NCBI RefSeq assembly: GCF_030655415.1
Contig: NZ_JAURVN010000014.1
Coordinates: 744,001 to 808,000 of the forward strand
From: Herminiimonas sp.
GTDB taxonomy: Bacteria; Pseudomonadota; Gammaproteobacteria; Burkholderiales; Burkholderiaceae
DNA: 64,000 nt
Direction of reading: 5' to 3'
Every line of letters begins with the position of its first letter. Position 1 is the stretch's first letter. A program made the position numbers and the translations under genes. The notes below the pieces were generated by a model, which saw nothing but the letters and a program-made list of their open reading frames with translations, was not told the origin of the DNA and did no database searches. Below, piece by piece: positions 35,126 through 42,631 of this stretch.

Positions 35126-36463
35126 TTATTGCATCGCTCTGCTGATCGTCAAAAGATCTTCTTCGCTCAAGGTCCCTGCCGCCTGTTTCAGCTTCAAGGT
35201 ATTGAGTTGATAGTCGTACCGCGATTGTGCGTAATCGCGTCGTGCCGAATACAGGTCACGCTCTGCATCCAGTACATTCAGAAGTGTCGACAAGCCTGCC
35301 TTGTAACCTTCTTCTTTTAACTGACGTGCACCTTCAAATGCATCGACCGATTTATCGAGAGCACGCACGCGCGCTGCACCGCTGACTACGCCTTTATAGG
35401 CGGAGCGGGCTTGACGTTCGACTTGACGGCGATCACGCTCAAGATCGTGCAAGGCAGTTTCGTAATGCTTGCCTGCTTGCCCGGTTTGCGCACTGGTTGC
35501 GCCGCCTTCATAAATTGGAATATTGATGCGGAACATCACATCGTTTTGATTGACGTTACTACCGCCGCCAAACAAGCTGCCGCCGGTCTCGCGTTGATTA
35601 CGTGCAATCGACAAATCAGCAGTTGGGTAATAACCGGCTTTTTTCTTGTCTATCTCTTGACGCGCAACATCCACTGCTTGCATGCGTGCTTCGAGTAACA
35701 GATTTTTTTCGAGTGATGAACGAACCCAATCCTCGATGTTTTGTGGATCAGGCGTGACGAGCGGAATGGCTTTAGGCAAAGGAGTCAATGAAGTGACGAC
35801 AGTGCCAGTCAATTCTCGCAGTGCTTGAATTTTGTCGGACAGATCATTTTCTGCCGCGATGACATCTGACTCTTTCAATGCGTTACGTGCTTCTGCATCG
35901 TAAAGATTGACCTTGATTGCCTGACCGCTTTTGAACTTGGCATCGGCCAAAAACAATTGACGTTTGATCGCTTCGTTTTCGCTGCGTGCAAATGCCAGTG
36001 CATCTTCCGCTGCGAGTACCGCCATGTAGGCAGTCGCTGTACGCACAATCAAATCTTGTTCGGCGGCTGCATACGCTGCGGCTGCTTGCTTCTCGGTCGC
36101 CTTGGATTGCTTCCAGTTACGCCATGAGGCGAGACGGAAAATTGGTTGGGTGATCGATAGCGTTCTGTCGTTGGTCGGATAGGTTGCGGTGCCAGTATTG
36201 AATACTTGATTTGCACTACTGATAATATTTTGATTAGTATTCGTACGACCGATTTGATATGAAACCTGCGGCAGCAAAGCAGCGCGCGCTTCGGTCACGG
36301 CAAAACCGGTTGCTTCATATTCGGTACGTAAGGCGAGATACTTGGGATCGCTCTGTTTTGACAGAGCATAAATTTCCGCGAGCGTTTCAGCTGATGCGGA
36401 GCTTGCCGCGAAACTACCGATAATAGCGGCAGCGACGATAAAGCGCGAGTGCATGAGAGTCAT
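35126..36463 (-). CDS. TolC-family outer-membrane channel protein
   Basis: The 445-residue product starts with a clear signal peptide; cleavage is likely after Ala25 (SASA then ETLAEIYAL). Two related halves follow in the TolC/OEP pattern, the first with LRTEYEATGFAVTEARAALLPQVSY and SITQPIFR, the second with RQEIDKKKAGYYPTADLS and PIYEGGATSAQ. Length fits the family. It should form a trimeric channel through the outer membrane and periplasm that docks on the HlyD-type adaptors encoded downstream. Its stop lies 88 bases before the giant gene's ATG on the same strand, so one leftward transcript is likely. The ribosome site is weak (AAGAA). The assignment to giant-protein export rests on position. 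Confidence 0.93.
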   Translation of the reverse strand: MTLMHSRFIVAAAIIGSFAASSASAETLAEIYALSKQSDPKYLALRTEYEATGFAVTEARAALLPQVSYQIGRTNTNQNIISSANQVFNTGTATYPTNDRTLSITQPIFRLASWRNWKQSKATEKQAAAAYAAAEQDLIVRTATAYMAVLAAEDALAFARSENEAIKRQLFLADAKFKSGQAIKVNLYDAEARNALKESDVIAAENDLSDKIQALRELTGTVVTSLTPLPKAIPLVTPDPQNIEDWVRSSLEKNLLLEARMQAVDVARQEIDKKKAGYYPTADLSIARNQRETGGSLFGGGSNVNQNDVMFRINIPIYEGGATSAQTGQAGKHYETALHDLERDRRQVERQARSAYKGVVSGAARVRALDKSVDAFEGARQLKEEGYKAGLSTLLNVLDAERDLYSARRDYAQSRYDYQLNTLKLKQAAGTLSEEDLLTISRAMQ

Positions 36464-36809
36464 TTTTGTTCTTGTGATTAAAGGTTGACCAACACAATTA
36501 ATTTTTATTTCGCCTCCAGCAACTCGTTGAAAAAATCTCCTTCAACGCGCTTCTTTTTTTTTTGCTGTTTCTCCCGACGAAACTAACTAAATTTCTTCCG
36601 GGATTATCGTGGTTGCCAGCAACATTAACAAGACAATTTCTTGTGTTTAGAGAAATATATTTTAGGTCACAAAAAGTCACAATTTCTCTATGGAAACTTA
36701 ATGAAATTCTCTTTTTTCTCATGCGTTTTTTGGTGCGATTTTGAAGGCTGATCGATGGGGAAATCAGTGGTCGAAAAACGGTGTGTTTTTACGCTTCGGA
36801 AACAGCGCA
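36464..36809. promoter_or_regulatory. AT-rich divergent intergenic region
   Basis: This 346-base stretch separates the leftward tolC-like gene from the rightward gene at 36810. It is clearly more AT-rich than its flanks and holds a run of ten T near 36549. It should contain the promoters of both directions and so control the giant-protein operon. I cannot place -10/-35 boxes with confidence. A short leftward frame inside it (36498-36722) has no support as a gene. Confidence 0.6.
36649..36689. promoter_or_regulatory. Operator-like dyad with internal GTCACAA direct repeats
   Basis: Perfect 8-base inverted arms AGAGAAAT (36649-36656) and ATTTCTCT (36682-36689) flank two direct copies of GTCACAA at 36666 and 36676, spaced exactly ten bases, one helical turn. 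The arrangement suggests a binding site for a dimeric or cooperative regulator between two divergent genes. The regulator is unknown. Confidence 0.45.
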
Positions 36810-37778
36810 ATGGCTACAGCCATTGCTCTCGACCCAGTTGCCGCAAAGCATCTTTCTTTGAGCTTGATGCACACCATGCACCAACATGAAACAAGCTTCG
36901 GCACTAGTTGGTCTGAGCATGATGACCAACGCGGTGCAATGGCTGACGCACGCCTGCAATGTGGCGAATTAAATACAAGTAATGCGTTTGCTCACGCTTT
37001 GTATCTACTCATTAAAAATCTGCCGCTCAATGGCTATGAGCGCTCATTCAAAATGGCCGCAAATAATCTCTGGAGTGAACGCTTCCTGGTAGGCATCAGC
37101 ACTGATGTAATTGCTCTGGAAGATATCGTTTTCTTGATGAGAAAAATGGGTTTGCCTGAAGCCTTTATCACGAGCGCTCAAGAGCAACTGCCAGATGCAA
37201 ATTTCATCCATATCGGCTTTGAACAGGGACAAATCAGCACGTACAAATTCTATTTGGAATTCCCCAATGGCAAAGGCGACGCAAGCACGCCACACCCGCT
37301 GTACATCGGCTACAAATGGAATGCTGAAAATTTAGATCAACGCGCGATATCGCGCTATACGCGACCGCAGACAATGAGCTTGCCAAACCTGCTTGAAAAA
37401 GTGGATGCCATGTATGGCGAGCAAAAAGAAAACGACGTTGTGCGCAACATCGCCAAGACCATCATTACCCAGGCAGCAGAAAAAGTCTCAACAACCGAAC
37501 TACTGTTCGTAGAAGTACGAGAAGAAAATTCTCCACGTCTTTCCTTCGACATCAATTTGTACGAAACCGGAATGCACATACGCGATCTGCAGCCTATGCT
37601 GCGCGATTTACGTGAACACTTTGTGATTGATGAGAAAGAATTTACAGAGCTGATGACGCGCACCGAAGATGATCTTGCAGGTCATCTATCAGGTGGCACC
37701 GACCGTAACGGTAATGCGTTTTTAACTACCTATCACGCATGCGTTACAGCCGGAAATACCGATACTAAAAACGTTTAA
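36810..37778 (+). CDS. Unrecognised protein, 322 aa
   Basis: The frame could begin at a TTG at 36741, but I prefer the ATG at 36810, which has a GGAAAC site about nine bases upstream. I do not recognise the family. The product is soluble-looking, with no signal peptide or membrane segment. It has a His/Met-rich start (SLMHTMHQHE), mixed alpha/beta sequence, and a conserved-looking C-terminal stretch HLSGGTDRNGNAFLTTYH. It is divergent from the giant-protein operon and convergent with the SapC-family gene; the two stop codons interlock in one TTAA (37775-37778). Codon use looks like that of its neighbours. A role tied to the giant protein is possible only by position. Confidence 0.75.
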   Translation: MATAIALDPVAAKHLSLSLMHTMHQHETSFGTSWSEHDDQRGAMADARLQCGELNTSNAFAHALYLLIKNLPLNGYERSFKMAANNLWSERFLVGISTDVIALEDIVFLMRKMGLPEAFITSAQEQLPDANFIHIGFEQGQISTYKFYLEFPNGKGDASTPHPLYIGYKWNAENLDQRAISRYTRPQTMSLPNLLEKVDAMYGEQKENDVVRNIAKTIITQAAEKVSTTELLFVEVREENSPRLSFDINLYETGMHIRDLQPMLRDLREHFVIDEKEFTELMTRTEDDLAGHLSGGTDRNGNAFLTTYHACVTAGNTDTKNV

Positions 37779-38563
37779 TGAACAGCTGCACTGCCTGTTG
37801 CTTCTGCAGTTGTTTCTGCAACTGAAGCTGCCGAAGCAATGCGACGTGAATCCATGCGTTTAGCCAAACGAGTGACATTGTTCAGCGACATCAGGTGTGC
37901 ATAGATCCATGCCATGTAACCGGTACGAACCAATTCCAAAGTCGTAGCGTCGTCCAAGGCATTCAGTTTCACTTCATCGACGACCCAAGCGCCTTCCAGC
38001 GTTTGCTTCACGCCTTCGCGTTCGATGGTGACGACTTTGGATGTCAGCAATCCAAGCTCTGACATCTTCGCAGCGAATGCACTGGTACGTTTCATTTCGC
38101 TGTGGAACAAGACCAGGAACTCGATAACATTTTTCAGGTATGTCGTTTCGGTACCATCAGCAGCGAACAATGCTTCGCCGCGCTCATCGTTCAAACCGGC
38201 GTAGGCTTCATCGATGCAGACCGTCAACGATTCTGCATCATCACTACCTGCCAGGACAAATGGATAACGACGGATAAATGCCGGGATGTACGTGCCTGGT
38301 TCCCAGTTATCGCTGTCATTGACCAACAGATTGTCTTTATCACCCAAACCAACCAGCGCAGCCATCGTGAAAGGACCGCCTTCTTTACCGATAAAAACGA
38401 TAGGGTAATCGCGCGATGCTTCCGTCAATTCACTACCAGCAATCAGGACTGAATTAGTTTTTGCAGCGAATGCAAAATGATTTGTTTTCAGTTGGATTTT
38501 CAGTTTTTGATGCCGTTCACGATTCAGCGCAACTGCGCGTTCGTAAAAAATCATTGTTGTCAT
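37775..38563 (-). CDS. SapC-family protein
   Basis: The 262-residue product has the SapC-family pattern: an early LNRERHQKLKI segment, FAFAAKTNSVLIAGSEL, YPIVFI, FTMAALVGL and a middle WEPGTYIPAFIRRYPF, then a helical second half with WVVDEVKLNAL near residue 200. There is no signal peptide; it should be cytoplasmic. SapC was named from a Campylobacter surface-layer locus, but its biochemistry is unresolved. Its place within 1.3 kb of a giant surface-protein operon is suggestive. The C-terminal 20 residues are Ala/Thr-rich and probably disordered. It converges on the unrecognised gene at 36810 with interlocked stops and has its own upstream gap of over 700 bases. Confidence 0.88.
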   Translation of the reverse strand: MTTMIFYERAVALNRERHQKLKIQLKTNHFAFAAKTNSVLIAGSELTEASRDYPIVFIGKEGGPFTMAALVGLGDKDNLLVNDSDNWEPGTYIPAFIRRYPFVLAGSDDAESLTVCIDEAYAGLNDERGEALFAADGTETTYLKNVIEFLVLFHSEMKRTSAFAAKMSELGLLTSKVVTIEREGVKQTLEGAWVVDEVKLNALDDATTLELVRTGYMAWIYAHLMSLNNVTRLAKRMDSRRIASAASVAETTAEATGSAAVH

Positions 38564-39301
38564 TGTCGTCCCTGGATAAACGGAAAAAAGTGGTAGCCGA
38601 TCGCTGTAACCGATTAGATGCTCGTTCTATTGTGCCATAGCAAATAGTTAACATGGACTAAATTTGAAGTCACAATTCCTGGCCGAACTTCTTAGCAACA
38701 AGCTTTCCAACTCAACGCGACAATGAATAAATCCGCGATGATGCGACCAATTTACGACCACAATAAAAGCTGATGACGATTAAAACTGCATCAGCCAATA
38801 TTAAGAAGACCTACTTATTAAGTTAGCTGAACATAGTGGATGCGGGTCAGAATGACGCATCCCCACGACATGCACAAGACTTACTGCTAAATCAAAATTC
38901 CGGTTTATGTGTGCGCACGTCTGCTTTTACTGCCCATATCGCGTCAGTAACTTACCAGAAAATTTATATCATCCCTCAATGCGGCGTACGTAAATGCTAA
39001 ATACGTGTCGCATAGTTCGGCACTGATGCAGCGCCCTGATGTCGAACTCCGCAAAGTTATAATGAACGTCGCGACACACCTTGAGCAGCGATACCCTTAT
39101 TCGCACAACTCTGAAAAATTTTGCACTTGAGCGTATCGTTTTATTTTTTATCTCTGCCCTATCCTCATGCACACCCGGGTACACTTTCTGCTTATTGAAA
39201 AGCATTAATGGTCGAAATACAGGGCACCCGATGCACTGGTAAAAGCACATTGCATCCGTGCCCTCAACCCCTGCTTAAACGTTGAACGAAAGATTCGATC
39301 C
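38564..39301. other. 738-base intergenic region without a supported gene
   Basis: It lies between the divergent SapC-family and transglutaminase genes. The part next to SapC is AT-rich and probably carries its promoter. A 93-codon leftward frame (38969-39250) has no ribosome site, odd composition and no recognisable motif, so I do not call it. No tRNA, strong hairpin or repeat was seen. Confidence 0.6.
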
Positions 39302-42300
39302 ATGGCTATTCGCGTCGCGCTGCATCACAAAACCCGATATCAATATGACAGACTCGTTAATCTGTCTCCCCATAAAGTCCGTTTGCGACCGGCACCACAT
39401 GCCCGCACGCCTATCCTGTCGTATTCATTGACAGTCGAACCGGAACAGCATTTCGTCAACTGGCAACAAGATCCCTACGGCAATTACATCGGGCGTTTTG
39501 TGTTCCCGGAAAAAACCGATGTACTTGAATTTACCGTCGATCTGATCGCGGATATGACGGTCATCAATCCTTTTGATTTTTTCGTCGAAAAATACGCAGA
39601 ACAGTTTCCTTTCAGTTACACGTCGCAGCTGATTACCGAACTGAGCGCCTATCTGAAAGCAGATACGCCAGGGCCGCTGCAAGCTAAATGGATAGCTGAA
39701 ACCAAAGCCGAATTGCTGAAGAAAAATTTGCCGACCAACGATTTTCTGGTGGCGATCAATCAGCGTTTGCAAAAGCACATCGGCTATCTGGTACGGATGG
39801 AACCCGGTGTCCAGAAGCCGGAAGAAACCCTGCTGAACAAGACTGGCTCCTGCCGCGATACCGGCTGGCTGCTGGTGCACATTCTGCGCAATATGGGATT
39901 AGCGGCGCGCTTCGTTTCCGGTTATTTGATTCAACTCAAATCGGATCAGGAATCGCTGGATGGTCCAAACGGTCCGGACGCCGACTTCACCGATTTGCAT
40001 GCGTGGTGCGAAGTTTATATACCGGGCGCGGGCTGGATTGGGCTGGATCCGACTTCCGGCATGCTGGCCAGCGAAGGCCATATTCCATTGGCCTGCACCG
40101 CCATGCCATCGTCAGCGGCGCCGGTCACTGGTTACTCCGACAAGGCGGAAGTCACCTTTGTGCATGAGATGAAAGTCACGCGCATTCACGAAGATCCCCG
40201 CGTTACCAAGCCGTATACCGAAGCCGAATGGAACAGCATCGACAAGCTGGGCCAACTGGTCGATGCTGATCTGAAAAAAAATGACGTACGTTTGACGCAA
40301 GGTGGCGAACCAACCTTTGTCTCTATCGATGACATGGATGGCGCGGAATGGAACACGCTTGCGCATGGAGACAAGAAGCGTGAACTGGCGGGGCAATTGA
40401 TGCACCGTTTGAAAAAGCATTTTGCGCCTGGTGGCATGGTGCATTATGGCCAGGGCAAATGGTATCCAGGCGAGCCATTGCCACGCTGGGCACTGAATAT
40501 TTTCTGGCGCATCGATGGTCAGCCGATGTGGCGCGATGCCGCGCTGTTTTCCGATGAAGAAAAAGATGATGGTTATGGCCCGGCAGAAGCCGAGCGCTAT
40601 GCAACGGAACTGGTCAAGGCCTTGTCGCTGCCGGCTGGCAGTTTGCTGCCAGCGTATGAAGATGCGGCAACCCAGTCGCAGATCGAACAACGTTTACCGG
40701 TCAATCTCGACCCGCTTAAATCCGACCTGGATTCACCGGTAGAACGGCAACGTCTGGCGCGTTTGCTGGAACAAGGACTCGGCGAACTAGTCGGCTATGT
40801 GCTGCCGATCAAGCCGGCTGAAGTCGATCCGGATATTGCATTGGGAACCTCGTGGCGTACCAGTAAGTGGCCACTCAAACGCGAGCATTTGTATTTGGTC
40901 GAGGGCGATTCACCTATGGGTCTGCGCCTGCCGCTGAATGCCTTGCCATGGGTATTGCCGGAAGATGTACCGCCAGAATTCGATGTCGATCCTTACGTCA
41001 AGCGCGGTGCGCTGGCATCCGCTAAAACAGAAACAGAAAACGCCGCGCGCGCCAAACCGCCAGCAGCGAAACTGCAAGAAAATCCGGACGCGCGTGAAGT
41101 CATTCACACCGCACTCTGCGTACAAGTACGTGAAGGCCGCCTGCATATTTTCATGCCGCCACTCAAACGCATCGAAGATTATCTGGCGCTGGTAGCGATC
41201 ATTGAACATACCGCCGCCAAGCTGAGCATGAAGCTGTGGATGGAAGGTTATCCGCCGCCACGCGATCCGCGCATCAAGATGCTGAGCGTCACGCCAGATC
41301 CTGGTGTGATCGAGGTCAACATTCATCCGGCCGCGACCTGGAATGAGCTGGTCTACAACATCACGACGTTGTATGAAGAAGCGCGTCTGACGCGGCTCGG
41401 CACGGAAAAATTCATGGTCGATGGTCGCCACACCGGCACTGGCGGCGGCAATCACGCCACGCTCGGCGGTGCGACCACTGCCGACAGTCCGATCCTGCGC
41501 CGTCCACATGTGTTGAAAAGCCTGATCACCTACTGGCAAAATCATCCGGCGCTGTCGTATCTGTTCTCGGGTACCTTCATCGGCCCTACAAGCCAGGCGC
41601 CACGCGTGGATGAAGCGCGCGACGACAACTTGTATGAATTGGCAATTGCGTTCCAGCAGATGGATCAGATGTTGCCGAACATGCAGGAAAGCGAACGCCC
41701 TTGGCTGGTCGATCGCTTGCTGCGTAACCTACTGGTCGATCTGACCGGCAATACGCATCGCTCGGAATTTTCAATCGACAAGTTGTACTCGCCAGCGGGA
41801 CCGACAGGCCGGCTTGGCATATTAGAATTCCGCGGTTTTGAAATGCCGCCGCATGAACGCATGAGCCTGCTGCAAATGTTACTAATCCGGGCACTGGTCG
41901 CGCGTTTCTGGAACGAGCCGTATCCATGCAAACTGGTGCCGTGGGGCGTTGCATTGCATGACCGCTGGATGCTGCCGCACTTTGTGGCGCAGGATATCCG
42001 CGACGTGGTTAAGGATTTACGCGCAGCTGGCTATGCATTTGAAGAAAGCTGGTTCGATCCATTCATAGAATTCCGCTTCCCGCGTTTCGGCACCGTCGTC
42101 TACGAAGGTGTGGAAATGGAATTGCGCCAGGCGATCGAACCATGGAATGTTTTAGGCGAAGAAGTTGCCAGCGGCGGAACCGCGCGTTATGTCGATTCAT
42201 CCGTCGAACGGATGCAGTTGCGTTTGCGCGGCATGACCGAAGGCCGCTACATCGTGGCGTGCAACGGCCGTCCCGTTCCGCTGCACCCAACCGGCATACC

Positions 42301-42625
42301 GGGCGAATTTGTCGCTGGCATACGCTTCAAGGCATGGAATCCGTGGTCGGCCATGCATCCGACTATCGGCGTTCACGCGCCACTGACTTTTGATCTGGTC
42401 GACACTTGGAGCGGTCGCGCAATCGGCGGCTGCACCTACCATGTATCGCATCCGGGTGGCCGTAGTGAAGAAAATTCACCGGTCAATGCCAACGCTGCCG
42501 AAGCACGCCGATTTGCCCGCTTTTGGGAACATGGGCATACTCCGGGTCCGATTACGGTTTATAAAGAAGACTTGAACCCAAGTTTTCCAATGACGCTCGA
42601 CCTGCGCTGGCAACCAAACCGATAA
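39302..42625 (+). CDS. Transglutaminase-like/DUF2126 protein, 1107 aa
   Basis: The N-terminal part (about 1-270) is a bacterial transglutaminase-type cysteine peptidase: an N-terminal beta domain starting RVALHHKTRYQYDR, then the triad Cys184 (TGSCRDTGW), His233 (DLHAW) and Asp249 (GLDPT). Residues from about 300 onward belong to the large DUF2126 domain, with TQGGEPTFVSIDDMD, then HYGQGKWYPGEPLPRWA, and later ARFWNEPYPCKLVPWGV. No signal peptide or membrane segment is present. It starts the operon; the ATP-grasp gene follows after 6 bases. The combination is a known gene-neighbourhood theme proposed to make and cleave an unidentified peptide or amide product. The start ATG has only a weak AAAGA site. 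Confidence 0.93.
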   Translation: MAIRVALHHKTRYQYDRLVNLSPHKVRLRPAPHARTPILSYSLTVEPEQHFVNWQQDPYGNYIGRFVFPEKTDVLEFTVDLIADMTVINPFDFFVEKYAEQFPFSYTSQLITELSAYLKADTPGPLQAKWIAETKAELLKKNLPTNDFLVAINQRLQKHIGYLVRMEPGVQKPEETLLNKTGSCRDTGWLLVHILRNMGLAARFVSGYLIQLKSDQESLDGPNGPDADFTDLHAWCEVYIPGAGWIGLDPTSGMLASEGHIPLACTAMPSSAAPVTGYSDKAEVTFVHEMKVTRIHEDPRVTKPYTEAEWNSIDKLGQLVDADLKKNDVRLTQGGEPTFVSIDDMDGAEWNTLAHGDKKRELAGQLMHRLKKHFAPGGMVHYGQGKWYPGEPLPRWALNIFWRIDGQPMWRDAALFSDEEKDDGYGPAEAERYATELVKALSLPAGSLLPAYEDAATQSQIEQRLPVNLDPLKSDLDSPVERQRLARLLEQGLGELVGYVLPIKPAEVDPDIALGTSWRTSKWPLKREHLYLVEGDSPMGLRLPLNALPWVLPEDVPPEFDVDPYVKRGALASAKTETENAARAKPPAAKLQENPDAREVIHTALCVQVREGRLHIFMPPLKRIEDYLALVAIIEHTAAKLSMKLWMEGYPPPRDPRIKMLSVTPDPGVIEVNIHPAATWNELVYNITTLYEEARLTRLGTEKFMVDGRHTGTGGGNHATLGGATTADSPILRRPHVLKSLITYWQNHPALSYLFSGTFIGPTSQAPRVDEARDDNLYELAIAFQQMDQMLPNMQESERPWLVDRLLRNLLVDLTGNTHRSEFSIDKLYSPAGPTGRLGILEFRGFEMPPHERMSLLQMLLIRALVARFWNEPYPCKLVPWGVALHDRWMLPHFVAQDIRDVVKDLRAAGYAFEESWFDPFIEFRFPRFGTVVYEGVEMELRQAIEPWNVLGEEVASGGTARYVDSSVERMQLRLRGMTEGRYIVACNGRPVPLHPTGIPGEFVAGIRFKAWNPWSAMHPTIGVHAPLTFDLVDTWSGRAIGGCTYHVSHPGGRSEENSPVNANAAEARRFARFWEHGHTPGPITVYKEDLNPSFPMTLDLRWQPNR

Positions 42626-42631
42626 GAAAAA

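Noticed and set aside
36498..36722. 74-codon leftward frame in the AT-rich regulatory region
   Set aside because: No ribosome site, Lys/Arg/Asn-rich composition from AT-rich DNA, and it covers the likely promoters.
38969..39250. 93-codon leftward frame in the 738-base gap
   Set aside because: No ribosome site, unusual Cys/His/Arg composition and no recognisable motif.
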